A DNA stretch of 40,295 nt from a virus: IMG/VR virus record IMGVR_UViG_3300042465_005234, positions 1 to 40,295 of that record. One strand, given 5' to 3'. Numbering within the stretch: the first letter of the stretch is position 1; the number at the start of each line of letters is the position of its first letter. The notes under the pieces were generated by a model. It made no database searches, was not told the DNA's origin, and saw nothing but the letters and a program-made list of their open reading frames with translations. The position numbers and the translations under genes were made by a program. Below, one piece after another: positions 7,508-15,976 of the stretch.

Positions 7508-8907
7508 TGGCTATCATCACTACATCGTCAAGGTTTCAGTTTGGGTCTTTTTTACCAAGACAGGCTCAACATTTTAATACCGCTAACATGAACGCTACTA
7601 CTGCTAATGGAGGTATAGCGTTTCCTTTTATTGCCGAAAAAACGATGACTGTCACTGACATAGGTGTACAAAGAAATAGCATGGCAACTACGTTTGCTAC
7701 AGCATTGACCATAGGCATTCAGACAGACAGTGGTTCAGGTGTGCCGTCAGGGACATTTTTAACTAACGGAAGCGTCACTTTACCTGCCGGTACTTGGTCT
7801 ACGGCAATGCAGTTTACTTGTAGTTCCGGCAACCCGTTAATAACCACAACTCAAGCGCATTATCAAAAAGTCGGTGACGTAGTAAGGTTTGCAAACACTA
7901 CTGGCGGGTTCGCTATAAACACCAACTATTGGATAGTTAGTGTGCCAACTGCTAGTCAAATGACTCTTTCTACGTCATCAACGTTAACTCCAGTGTTTAC
8001 TCCTAGCGCAACAGTAACAGCAGGGGCAAACACAATTCCGGGACAACCGGGGTTTACGCATTGTGACGGAATTACAGCGTCTATTACTCAAGGTAACAGA
8101 TATTGGTTAGTTTTTCAGTGGTCTGGAACTAGTACAGGACAAACGTTTTTTTACTCAGGAGACACCGGCACAGGGTCTGGTCAATCTGTTATGTACGGGT
8201 TAGGTTACGCGACTCGTAACGCGTCAGTTTGGGCTAAAGTAGCAACTACCCGTGGCAACCCAGTTGTTTACACTAACGGAACCGCTTGGTATGGACAACC
8301 TCAATTGCAAAACGGCTTGGTGAATAGTACTACGTTAAACAATAACGATAGAGCAGGGTTTAGATTCACCGTACCTGCTAACCATCCGGATATCTTGTTA
8401 GACCGTGTTTCGTTTCCTTTTCACCCAACGTCTTCTCCCGGCAGTAGTTTTATCTGGAAAGCACAGTTGTTTTTAGACAACGGAGCAAGCCCGGCTACAT
8501 TTGTAACCGACTTGTCAGTCATTGCTGGTGACACGTTAGGTAACGCATCAGGTGCTGGTAACTTCTCTACGACTATATTTCAAACACCAAGCACTACATG
8601 GCTTACTGCTGGAACGTCTTACATCCTGTTATCTGGTTTTAACGTAACACCTACTGGTGGCAATCCTACAGTTAACTACTTTACTGGTTTTGTAAGCACT
8701 CCAAGTAGAGCGCAAGTAATAGGCGAATACAAGGGAGACTTCATACTTAACTGGCCGGGTAGTAACACTTGGTATGCGGCTAACCCGGAAGCGCATATGC
8801 CTTGGGCTATTACGGCTGGAGGGTTACGTTATAACGACAGTAGTGGAGGTGGTGGCGGTGGTTACCGTAACGCATCATCTGGTTTTGCTGATTTAGGAGG
8901 TAACTGA
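7507..8907 (+). CDS. Beta-rich virion surface protein (fibre or decoration), paralogue A
   Basis: A 466-aa Thr/Ser/Gly/Asn-rich protein with no signal peptide. It is clearly related to the following gene: GFRFTVPANHPDILLDRVSF here matches GLAFTIPAGHPDLRLHGLTA there, and both end in a Tyr-Asn-x-(Thr/Ser)-Gly tail (GLRYNDSSG, GIQYNQTGG). Relative to its paralogue it carries an extra block at about residues 98-172 (VGDVVRFANTTGGFAINTNY, WIVSVPT), a small domain type common in phage virion proteins. I infer an exposed head, neck or tail fibre from composition and position between neck and tail genes. Confidence 0.62.
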   Translation: MAIITTSSRFQFGSFLPRQAQHFNTANMNATTANGGIAFPFIAEKTMTVTDIGVQRNSMATTFATALTIGIQTDSGSGVPSGTFLTNGSVTLPAGTWSTAMQFTCSSGNPLITTTQAHYQKVGDVVRFANTTGGFAINTNYWIVSVPTASQMTLSTSSTLTPVFTPSATVTAGANTIPGQPGFTHCDGITASITQGNRYWLVFQWSGTSTGQTFFYSGDTGTGSGQSVMYGLGYATRNASVWAKVATTRGNPVVYTNGTAWYGQPQLQNGLVNSTTLNNNDRAGFRFTVPANHPDILLDRVSFPFHPTSSPGSSFIWKAQLFLDNGASPATFVTDLSVIAGDTLGNASGAGNFSTTIFQTPSTTWLTAGTSYILLSGFNVTPTGGNPTVNYFTGFVSTPSRAQVIGEYKGDFILNWPGSNTWYAANPEAHMPWAITAGGLRYNDSSGGGGGGYRNASSGFADLGGN

Positions 8908-9986
8908 TGCCGTTAATACAGCAAGACACTGTCTTGTATTTTCACCAACAGGGCGTTGAAGGAGATTTAACTGTCGCAGGTGGTCAAATTAACGCAAATA
9001 ACGGTGGATTGGCTTGGATATTTCAAGCAGAAGAAACAGCAGTTATTACTCGCATTTCCCTTCGTGTTAGTGCTATGCCTAACACCCCTAACGATGATTT
9101 GAATGTAGGTCTGCAAACACTTACTGCTGGTAGCCCGTCCGGAAACTGGATGGTCGGCTCTACTACTAACACTACTAATTTTGCTTTAGAGCCGGGTACT
9201 TCAACAGGTGTTAAAACGTACACTTTACCAGCCAGCGTAAACTTAACCGCAGGGCAACTGTTTGCTGTTGTTGTACGAAACACCACGACTGGTTATGATG
9301 GAGACATTTCGTTTAACTTTACGCACTTCACTAGAGCATCCGTAGGTTTTCCGTATCACACTCGTCGCGCATCCGGTGTTTGGGGAGCGAGGGGCAACCT
9401 TATGCCTTCGCACGTGTTTTATGGCTCTGCTACTAAGTGGTATGGCAACACAGCGTTGTCTACTGTTGAAAGTGCCGGGACTACTCCTAGCGGTACAACC
9501 GAATATGGTTTAGCATTTACTATTCCTGCGGGACATCCAGACCTGAGATTACACGGACTAACGGCTAAGTTAACTACGTTTACCGCTGGAGCATCTTTTA
9601 ACGTAGTTGTCCGAAATACTGCGGGAACGGTGTTAAACACATCTAGTTTTGATTGTGATTACACATCACCTGCCAACTACTACCCTTGTATTTTAAACGC
9701 GGATGTTTGGCTAGCTGCTGGTACTAAGTACTACATTATGTTTCAGGCTAGTGGAGGCACTACTTGTCCTACGCCAAGAGTCTTTACTGGGTTCTCTACG
9801 GCTGGACTGTTGACTGACTTAAGTGATGGAATCGTTTGCAATATTGCTCAATATAACGGAACTACATTTACGGAAACAACAACAGGTAGGTTAATCGGCA
9901 CGATTCTATTTAACGGCATTCAATACAATCAAACCGGTGGCACTACAAACTATATAATCCCATCAGGATTTAACCAACTAGGATAA
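8907..9986 (+). CDS. Beta-rich virion surface protein, paralogue B
   Basis: A 359-aa paralogue of the preceding protein, lacking its inserted domain. It has two repeated beta-rich halves, each with a (P)AG(H)PDL or LTAGQLFAVVV / LAAGTKYYIMF type strand pair, suggesting two jelly-roll-like domains. Composition is rich in Thr, Gly and Asn. The start ATG overlaps the previous stop by 1 base. The pair probably arose by tandem duplication followed by domain gain or loss and likely forms an external virion structure; no catalytic motif is visible. Confidence 0.62.
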   Translation: MPLIQQDTVLYFHQQGVEGDLTVAGGQINANNGGLAWIFQAEETAVITRISLRVSAMPNTPNDDLNVGLQTLTAGSPSGNWMVGSTTNTTNFALEPGTSTGVKTYTLPASVNLTAGQLFAVVVRNTTTGYDGDISFNFTHFTRASVGFPYHTRRASGVWGARGNLMPSHVFYGSATKWYGNTALSTVESAGTTPSGTTEYGLAFTIPAGHPDLRLHGLTAKLTTFTAGASFNVVVRNTAGTVLNTSSFDCDYTSPANYYPCILNADVWLAAGTKYYIMFQASGGTTCPTPRVFTGFSTAGLLTDLSDGIVCNIAQYNGTTFTETTTGRLIGTILFNGIQYNQTGGTTNYIIPSGFNQLG

Positions 9987-9990
9987 CGCT

Positions 9991-12039
9991 ATGTTTCAAA
10001 TCAAACAAAACGAAGCCACTGCTGTACGTAGGCGTATACCTATACTCCTAGTAGATATTACTGATGGATTTACGCCTGAAACCGCTATAACTGCACCTAC
10101 TATTAATGTTTCAAAGAACGGTGCGGCTATAGCATCTGGTGCTGGCACGTTTACTGAAATAGGAAACGGGCAATATTATTACGAGTTCACAGCAGGTGAA
10201 GTTGACACATTAGGTTGGATTGCATTAAACGTTGAAAAGGCAACCGTCACTAGAGACTATAACGCGGTCATTCAAGTAATGGCTTACGATGCAATGGACG
10301 TTGTCAGATTAGGCTTAACGTCTATACCTAACGTAGCACAAGGCACAACCGGTTCTATCTCAACAGGTAATGCTACTGGTCAGGTCACGGTTGCGACTAA
10401 CAATGACAAGACAGGTTACGCTTTGTCTGGCACACAGACATTTAATGTCACGGGCAATATTACAGGTAACGTGTCTGGTTCAGTTGGTAGTGTTACAGGT
10501 GCGGTTGGTTCTGTAACTGGGGCTGTAGGTTCTGTAACAGGCAACGTAGGCGGTAACGTGACAGGTAGTGTAGGTTCACTCACTGCTACAGCCGTACAGA
10601 ATGTGTGGGATGACTTAACCGTCAATAACACAGTAGTCGGCTCTGTTGGAAAACTAGTTGTTGATAACTTAAACGCTACTGTTTCATCAAGAGCGACGGA
10701 TGCTACTGTATGGGCAAATGCTACTAGAACGTTGACTGCAGGCACTAACATTGTCTTAGCCAAGGGTACGGGAATCACGGGATTCAATGACATTACGACC
10801 GCCAATATCTGGTCGGAAGCATTGCCGGGTACGTACACTTCTGGACAGGCAGGATTCAAACTGAATGCGGCTGGAAGCGCGGCTGACCCATGGTCTACTG
10901 CTTTGCCGGGAGTTTACTCTGCTGGCTCTGCCGGAAACATCATTGGAAACATGGTGGCTAACACTTGGGCGGCTGGTACACGAACTCTTACTGCTGGTAC
11001 TAATATCGTTCTTGCAAAGGGTACAGGCATTACTGGGTTTAACGACATTACTGCATTGTCAGTTTGGGATGTCCTTGCTAGTACAGTCAGCGTTGTTGGT
11101 TCAATGGGGCTACAACTTAAGACTAACGTTGATGCTACAGTTTCTTCTAGGTCTACATTAACTGCCGCTAACGTGTGGACTACTGATGTGTCTGCATTTG
11201 TGACCGCAGGACAAGCAGGTACATTCCAAAAGAACACTGACGTGTTGACTAGTAGCCGTATGGCAACGTTTACATACACTGCACCTTTGACTGCTGGTGC
11301 TACTGCATCGGCGGTTTGGGATGCTTTGCTTGCTTCATACAGTGTAAACAACTCCTTCGGTCAACGTGTACTACGTGGTTCAACGGCTCAAGCGGCTTGT
11401 GCTGTAACCGGCTCGGGCCATATTGCCGCTGACGTACACGAGTTTCAACCGGGAGTCATAACAGCAGTTGACTTTGCCGCTAACGCCATTGATGCTAACG
11501 CCTTGGCTACATCTGCTGTAACTGAAATCCAAACAGGGTTGGCTACATCAACTGCTGTTACAACAGTATCTACAGTGACTGCCAAACTTGATACTGCAAT
11601 GCAACTTGATGGAGCAGTTTATCGGTTTACAGCAAACGCATTGGAACTTGCACCTACAGGTGGTGGTCCCGGCGGTAGCGCATCTGTCGAAGTTAGACCG
11701 GGTCCGTTTCAAGTCAAATCGGATAACGGTCAAGTTGGAGACCCTTTAGATATAGTCGTAGGCAGTGTTTGTAATGTACAAGTGCAGTGCGTTGATGCTA
11801 ACGGCACAGGTGTAGACCTTACGAGCGCGACAGTTGACGTAAAGGTATATTCTGCCACGGGAACACTAGTTACAACTTATGCCGGAACTGTTGCCTATGC
11901 TGTAATGGGGCATATATTAATACCACTCACTACAACTGTTACCAACACTGTTGGTACATACATTGTAAATGTGGTGTCGACTATTGGTACTACGGTAACT
12001 GTTTATGGACCGCTTAAAATGTATGTAAGGCAGAACTAA
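9991..12039 (+). CDS. Tail or head fibre protein with GSV/GNV repeats
   Basis: A 682-aa fibre-like protein. Residues 1-100 form an Ig-like N-terminal domain (IPILLVDITDGFTPETA, GNGQYYYEFTAGEVDTLGW). Residues 150-197 are hexapeptide-like repeats (GNITGN, GSVGSVTGAVGSVTGAV). A longer repeat, TRTLTAGTNIVLAKGTGITG, occurs at about 246 and again near 331. A glycine-rich hinge (PTGGGPGGSAS) precedes a C-terminal beta domain (590-682) that resembles the whole of the next gene product; both end in (Y/F)GPL..YV(R/Q). The repeats suggest a trimeric shaft. Receptor binding is plausible but inferred. Confidence 0.68.
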   Translation: MFQIKQNEATAVRRRIPILLVDITDGFTPETAITAPTINVSKNGAAIASGAGTFTEIGNGQYYYEFTAGEVDTLGWIALNVEKATVTRDYNAVIQVMAYDAMDVVRLGLTSIPNVAQGTTGSISTGNATGQVTVATNNDKTGYALSGTQTFNVTGNITGNVSGSVGSVTGAVGSVTGAVGSVTGNVGGNVTGSVGSLTATAVQNVWDDLTVNNTVVGSVGKLVVDNLNATVSSRATDATVWANATRTLTAGTNIVLAKGTGITGFNDITTANIWSEALPGTYTSGQAGFKLNAAGSAADPWSTALPGVYSAGSAGNIIGNMVANTWAAGTRTLTAGTNIVLAKGTGITGFNDITALSVWDVLASTVSVVGSMGLQLKTNVDATVSSRSTLTAANVWTTDVSAFVTAGQAGTFQKNTDVLTSSRMATFTYTAPLTAGATASAVWDALLASYSVNNSFGQRVLRGSTAQAACAVTGSGHIAADVHEFQPGVITAVDFAANAIDANALATSAVTEIQTGLATSTAVTTVSTVTAKLDTAMQLDGAVYRFTANALELAPTGGGPGGSASVEVRPGPFQVKSDNGQVGDPLDIVVGSVCNVQVQCVDANGTGVDLTSATVDVKVYSATGTLVTTYAGTVAYAVMGHILIPLTTTVTNTVGTYIVNVVSTIGTTVTVYGPLKMYVRQN

Positions 12040-12389
12040 TGAACATTATCAATCTAAGTGAAGACCCGCAGTTTGAACAGTATGCGTATACATGGGTAGG
12101 TGACTTTCATAGTTACCTATTTAGGTTAGTTGATAGTAATGGGACAGCAGTACCTTTGACTGGAGGCACTCTTGCTATTACCTATACAAACGTTTACACC
12201 GGAAGCGCATACACATTCCCAAGCGGAACATCGACACTCACACCTCAATATGCAACTGAAGGATTGTTTACGTTAGGGTTACCTTCTGCGTTTCCAACTG
12301 TTGGCAATGTACGCGTGACTGTTACATTGACAGTTGGGGCTGTAGTACGCAGATTCGGACCATTGTATTTTTATGTACAACGACCATGA
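12039..12389 (+). CDS. Stand-alone Ig-like virion protein, 116 aa
   Basis: Residues 25-116 (FRLVDSNGTAVPLTGGTLAI through RRFGPLYFYVQRP) match the C-terminal domain of the 682-aa fibre upstream, including the closing (F/Y)GPL..YV motif, so it looks like a free copy of that domain. It probably caps or attaches to the fibre, or competes for the same binding site. The gene starts 1 base into the fibre stop codon and overlaps the following tail gene by 4 bases. No enzymatic motif is present. Confidence 0.62.
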   Translation: MNIINLSEDPQFEQYAYTWVGDFHSYLFRLVDSNGTAVPLTGGTLAITYTNVYTGSAYTFPSGTSTLTPQYATEGLFTLGLPSAFPTVGNVRVTVTLTVGAVVRRFGPLYFYVQRP

Positions 12390-12841
12390 AACTAGAAGTC
12401 GAAGTCAAGGTTAAAAACCTTGAAGAGTATCAACGTCGATTGACGCAACTCAATCGCATTGTCAAAAGTTACTTAGCATGGAATCGGCGAGAGATTCGCA
12501 AGTCAATTACAAAAACACAAACTAAGTATCGTAAGTATTATGGCGCGGGTGGCAAGATTCACTGGTCGTCTGCACCCGGTATGCCACCTAACAATGAAAC
12601 CGGTCAGTTGCGTAAGGGTATTGAGTATAAAATGACGGGACCAGCGACAGGTTCAGTCGGTGCTTGGAACGTTCCTTATGCCGCTGATTTGGAATACGGT
12701 ATGAATGGCGCACCAAGACCTTTTATCAAGCCTGTAATTGACAGGACATTCCCTGTGCTTGTAAAAGTCATTAAACAAACTATGGCATCAGATAAAAAGA
12801 CATCTATAAACATAGCAATGTGGAATGAGAGTGATAACTAA
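12386..12841 (+). CDS. Tail completion protein, HK97 gp10-like
   Basis: A 151-aa protein with the hallmarks of the HK97-gp10 / minor tail component family: a basic helical N-terminus (KVKNLEEYQRRLTQLNRIV), then SAPGMPPNNETGQLRKGIEY, PYAADLEYGMNGAPRPFIKP and a C-terminal helix with VIDRTFPVLVKVIKQ. Family members sit at the head-tail interface and are needed to finish the tail. It resumes the canonical neck-tail order after the fibre cassette. A 4-base overlap couples it to the previous gene. Confidence 0.85.
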   Translation: MKLEVEVKVKNLEEYQRRLTQLNRIVKSYLAWNRREIRKSITKTQTKYRKYYGAGGKIHWSSAPGMPPNNETGQLRKGIEYKMTGPATGSVGAWNVPYAADLEYGMNGAPRPFIKPVIDRTFPVLVKVIKQTMASDKKTSINIAMWNESDN

Positions 12842-12843
12842 CT

Positions 12844-13317
12844 ATGTACATCGATACAGCAATTGAAGCATGGATTTACAATACGCTTTCAAGTGATGCA
12901 ACACTTATGGATTTGCTTGCGCCTTTAAACTTGCCACCAAACTACCAGCAATCTGTATACATGCATTTGGCACCACAAGTTGACCCAGTTAGTAATGTTG
13001 CACCTCAACCACCGTATGTTGTGGCAATGCGTTATGGTGTAACAACAAACGATGACGTGACTGTAGGTGACAACATTTTGTCGTTTCCTATGTACCGAAT
13101 ATCAGTATGGGATACCCAATCTGGAATGATATCTATGCGTAGATGTCAAGACATCATGGAGCGTGTGACAACATTAATAAACAGGCAAACGGTAACGTCT
13201 AATGGTCATATATGGTTTATCAGAAAAGATAGCAATGACTCTATAATAGACGTATCTACGGGTGGTCGTATTGATTATGGTGTTAGCACAACGTATCACA
13301 TCATAGTTCAGCAATAG
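12844..13317 (+). CDS. Tail terminator protein
   Basis: A 157-aa protein between the gp10-like protein and the major tail protein, the standard place of the tail terminator (lambda gpU / DUF3168-like). It has an N-terminal helix (IDTAIEAWIYNTLSSDATLMDLL), then a long loop and strands (PYVVAMRYGV, FPMYRISVWD) and a C-terminal GRIDYGVSTTYHIIVQ strand, matching the ferredoxin-like layout. It would cap the tail tube once the correct length is reached. Assignment rests on order, size and pattern. Confidence 0.68.
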   Translation: MYIDTAIEAWIYNTLSSDATLMDLLAPLNLPPNYQQSVYMHLAPQVDPVSNVAPQPPYVVAMRYGVTTNDDVTVGDNILSFPMYRISVWDTQSGMISMRRCQDIMERVTTLINRQTVTSNGHIWFIRKDSNDSIIDVSTGGRIDYGVSTTYHIIVQQ

Positions 13318-13326
13318 GAGTAAGAA

Positions 13327-13773
13327 ATGCCAGCAAAAATCATTGGTGAAGATTGTGATGTACTTGTTACATTTAAGGGTACTCAAGACGGTGCCCCTGA
13401 CGCAGGTGTAGTTTTTGGTACCATAAAAATGTTTTTGCGTAGTGCAAAACTCAACATTACTTGGGCAACAGCAGATGTAGCGGCTATTGGTGATGCTACT
13501 CAGAAGATGCAGAAAGTTAAATCGTCTGGAACCCTTGAGATTGAAGTTGTTACTAATGGAGTTACAGGTACTGCTCCGCAAACAATGCCTATCTTCCAAG
13601 GTAAAGATGGCTTTTATGTTGATGTAACAATTGCTCCCGGCACTCTTACCAGTAAAGTCTATTCCGGAGTTATCTATAACTATTCGTTTAGTGTGTCATC
13701 TGGCGAGGCTGTTACAGAGAATGTTACTATCACCTTAGGCACAAACGGTATTGATTCTTACTTTGTTGCCTAA
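13327..13773 (+). CDS. Major tail (tube) protein
   Basis: A 148-aa protein directly before the chaperone pair, as expected for the tube subunit. The sequence shows the beta-sandwich style of siphovirus tube proteins: DCDVLVTF, IKMFLRSAKLNITWATADVA (the usual trp-bearing strand), GTLEIEVVTNG, and VYSGVIYNYSFSVSSGEAVTENVTITL near the C-terminus. A good Shine-Dalgarno (AGGAG) precedes ATG 13327. It is expected to be among the most abundant virion proteins after the capsid. Confidence 0.82.
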   Translation: MPAKIIGEDCDVLVTFKGTQDGAPDAGVVFGTIKMFLRSAKLNITWATADVAAIGDATQKMQKVKSSGTLEIEVVTNGVTGTAPQTMPIFQGKDGFYVDVTIAPGTLTSKVYSGVIYNYSFSVSSGEAVTENVTITLGTNGIDSYFVA

Positions 13774-13785
13774 AGGGGAGTTTTA

Positions 13786-14175
13786 ATGATTGCTTCTTTA
13801 AAGAAGATTCAGCCAGATACTGATTACGGTGTATTGGTTGTCGATTTGAGTGATGTAGCCGGTGAGGGTGCTACGTTGAGATTTCGGCAACCTAAAGCCG
13901 CTGACTTGTTTCCAGATGCCGGTGAACTGAAAAAGATTCGTTACGCCTATCCTGAATACTCTGAACCAATGGTTTTTCAAGTACAACTGCTAGGTAAGTG
14001 TTATGAACCTGAAGCGACTGAAACTCCAGATGAAGCACCAGTCAAAGCGTTTGCTGATTTAGCACGGGTTAATAAGACAGTATTCTTTAGAGTACTCGGC
14101 GAGTTTATGGCTTACTTCCCAATGGATGACATGAATGTCAAAGTTGCTGAAGCAAAAAACGAGTCCGCGGAATAG
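13786..14175 (+). CDS. Tail assembly chaperone, short form (G-like)
   Basis: A 129-aa soluble protein with PKAADLFPDAGELKK, lying between the tube and tape measure genes, where nearly all long-tailed phages encode the lambda G/GT-type chaperones. It ends at a TAG at 14173, fifteen bases beyond a slippery A AAA AAC. A fraction of ribosomes should shift to make the longer form that continues to 14327. The start at ATG 13786 follows GGGGAG. The chaperones keep the tape measure soluble and recruit tube subunits; they do not remain in the virion. Confidence 0.83.
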   Translation: MIASLKKIQPDTDYGVLVVDLSDVAGEGATLRFRQPKAADLFPDAGELKKIRYAYPEYSEPMVFQVQLLGKCYEPEATETPDEAPVKAFADLARVNKTVFFRVLGEFMAYFPMDDMNVKVAEAKNESAE

Positions 14176-14327
14176 CAGCATACGTCCTCTATTATTCCGT
14201 TAGATATCTTCACAAGCATCCTAGTGAAATAGACCTCAGCCTTGACCAAATCGCTGAGGTCGCTTTCATTGCAAGGGAAATAGAAGAAAACCAGCAGGAC
14301 GTATTGCAGTCGATATTTGGAGGTTAA
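13786..14327 (+). CDS. Tail assembly chaperone, -1 frameshift product (GT-like)
   Basis: In-frame to 14160, then shifted back one base: after the slip the reading continues RVRGIAAYVLYYSVRYLHKH and ends with QSIFGG and a TAA at 14325-14327, adding 55 residues for a total near 180. The second part is helical (DLSLDQIAEVAFIAREIEEN), as typical T domains are, and it has no start codon or ribosome site of its own. The extension stops two bases before the tape measure GTG. This fully explains the 154-base gap that otherwise lacks a gene. Confidence 0.83.
14154..14160 (+). promoter_or_regulatory. Programmed -1 ribosomal frameshift site
   Basis: The heptamer AAAAAAC is in the correct X XXY YYZ register (codons GCA AAA AAC). 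The zero-frame stop follows at 14173. A strong 9-bp hairpin (GACCTCAGC 14232-14240 with GCTGAGGTC 14253-14261) lies about 70 bases downstream, farther than usual for a stimulator, so its role is uncertain. Confidence 0.85.
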
Positions 14328-14329
14328 CA

Positions 14330-15976
14330 GTGACAGTTGCAGAGTTGATAGTAAAGTTATCTGTACAAGGTGAAAAAGCAATCGGCACTGCACTAAACAA
14401 TGTGGGCCGCCAACTTACGCGAACTGGTCAGCAAGCGGGTAATACTGCGCTGAGTTTTATGAAGATTCATACTGCGTTTCAGTTGCTAGGTGCTGTTACG
14501 AAAAACTTTGATTCCATTATTGGAATTCAATCAGCAATGGCGTATGACTCACAAGTAAGAGCACTTGGCGCATATTCCGCAAACGCTGAAGAACTAACAG
14601 CACAACTTGCAAGACTACGTGAGATTGCTAAGTTGCCGGGTATTGACCTTGAAGGTGTACGAGTCGGCGTAGGTAACCTTGAAGCGGCTGGGTTAAACGC
14701 ACAAGATGCTGAACGTGCAATTATGGGGTTTGGTAACGCACTTGCTCTTGTAGGCAGAGGCAAAGACCAGTTACACGGAGTCATTATTGCTTTGTCGCAG
14801 ATTGCGTCAAAAGGCAAACTGATGGCACAGGAAGTCAATCAGTTAGCAGAACGTACGCCTCAGATTCGTATGATTCTAAAACGTGCCTTTGGTACTGCTG
14901 ACACTGAACAGATACAAGACCTTGGGATTGAAGGACGCGACGCTATTCGTATGATTACGAATGAGTTGATGAATTTGCCTAAGATGACAAAAGGTTATTT
15001 GGTTACATGGGAAAACTTTACTGACCGACTAAAAGAATCAGTCGTTCCACTCGGACGTGGATTGTTAGATATGTTTGGTAATGCACAAGCAGGCGCTTTT
15101 TCTTTAATAGACATGTTTGAAAAAGCAACAAGGCAGATTGGTGAAGTGTTTACCGCTATTGCAAAAGCAAACATTATTGCTGACGTTTTAAAAAGCCTTA
15201 TGAAAGATATGGGTATGTCTGACTTTCAAAAAGGTTTTGTTACGTTTATGGCATACACGTTGGCTTACATTCAAGAAATGCCAAACATTATTAGAGCGGT
15301 TGTTAGTGACATAAAACAGTTTTTTGCTGATGCAGGAAACACTATATCTGTTTTCTGGCAAAACATGATGATTGACATTCGTAATGGCATTAGGGATTTA
15401 GCAGAGTTTATGGCTAAATTATTTGACCCGTGGGTAAAATCACCTATTTTATCGGCTACTAAAATAGGTCAAGAGTTAGCGACAGCCAATACTTCTTTAA
15501 CGGAAGCAGGTGGTTTAAGAGAAAAGCACGTACAAGGAAAATTGTTTGCACCGTATCAAACTGGTGGTGCAATAGGTATGGCTCAAACATGGGCAAAAGA
15601 GTTTGAACGCAGGATTCTTGCAAACTTGGGACCACAAGGATTACCTGATGGGATTATTTTTGGGCAAAACCAAGGCGACGGCGGACAAGGCATTATTGCT
15701 GAAACGCTTGGCAAAATTGAAAAGAACACAAAAGATAGTGCAGATGCACTGCAGTTGCGACGCGAAACATTAGGTGGCGGGAAGTTAGGGAAACTTGGTT
15801 TTAATGCGGCTGAAGAGTCTGGTGGACGTAGTAGTTTAAGTATTGGTGACTTTGGTCCCGGCGGTAGTGGTCCTATACCTGCGGGTACAGACCTCGAACG
15901 TGCTTTGCGACGTTTGTTTAGAGACGAAGCACGTAAATCAGGTGTTAATGCAGGAATGAATAGAAGGATACTGTAA
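14330..15976 (+). CDS. Tape measure protein
   Basis: A 548-aa protein that sets tail length and is carried inside the tube. The N-terminal 240 residues match the tape measure N-terminal domain (LTAQLARLREIAKLPGIDLEGVR split over two helices, then QIASKGKLMAQEVNQLAER and GRDAIRMITNELMNLPKMTKG). Hydrophobic segments occur around residues 265-330. The start is GTG at 14330. At the usual ~1.5 angstrom per residue it predicts a tail near 80 nm, short for a siphovirus. It ends 1 base into the next ATG. Confidence 0.9.
   Translation: MTVAELIVKLSVQGEKAIGTALNNVGRQLTRTGQQAGNTALSFMKIHTAFQLLGAVTKNFDSIIGIQSAMAYDSQVRALGAYSANAEELTAQLARLREIAKLPGIDLEGVRVGVGNLEAAGLNAQDAERAIMGFGNALALVGRGKDQLHGVIIALSQIASKGKLMAQEVNQLAERTPQIRMILKRAFGTADTEQIQDLGIEGRDAIRMITNELMNLPKMTKGYLVTWENFTDRLKESVVPLGRGLLDMFGNAQAGAFSLIDMFEKATRQIGEVFTAIAKANIIADVLKSLMKDMGMSDFQKGFVTFMAYTLAYIQEMPNIIRAVVSDIKQFFADAGNTISVFWQNMMIDIRNGIRDLAEFMAKLFDPWVKSPILSATKIGQELATANTSLTEAGGLREKHVQGKLFAPYQTGGAIGMAQTWAKEFERRILANLGPQGLPDGIIFGQNQGDGGQGIIAETLGKIEKNTKDSADALQLRRETLGGGKLGKLGFNAAEESGGRSSLSIGDFGPGGSGPIPAGTDLERALRRLFRDEARKSGVNAGMNRRIL

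Noticed and set aside
10416-11351. Two long minus-strand frames (147 and 145 codons) opposite the fibre gene
   Set aside because: Their repeats mirror the GSV/GNV and TLTAGTN repeats of the real fibre on the other strand.
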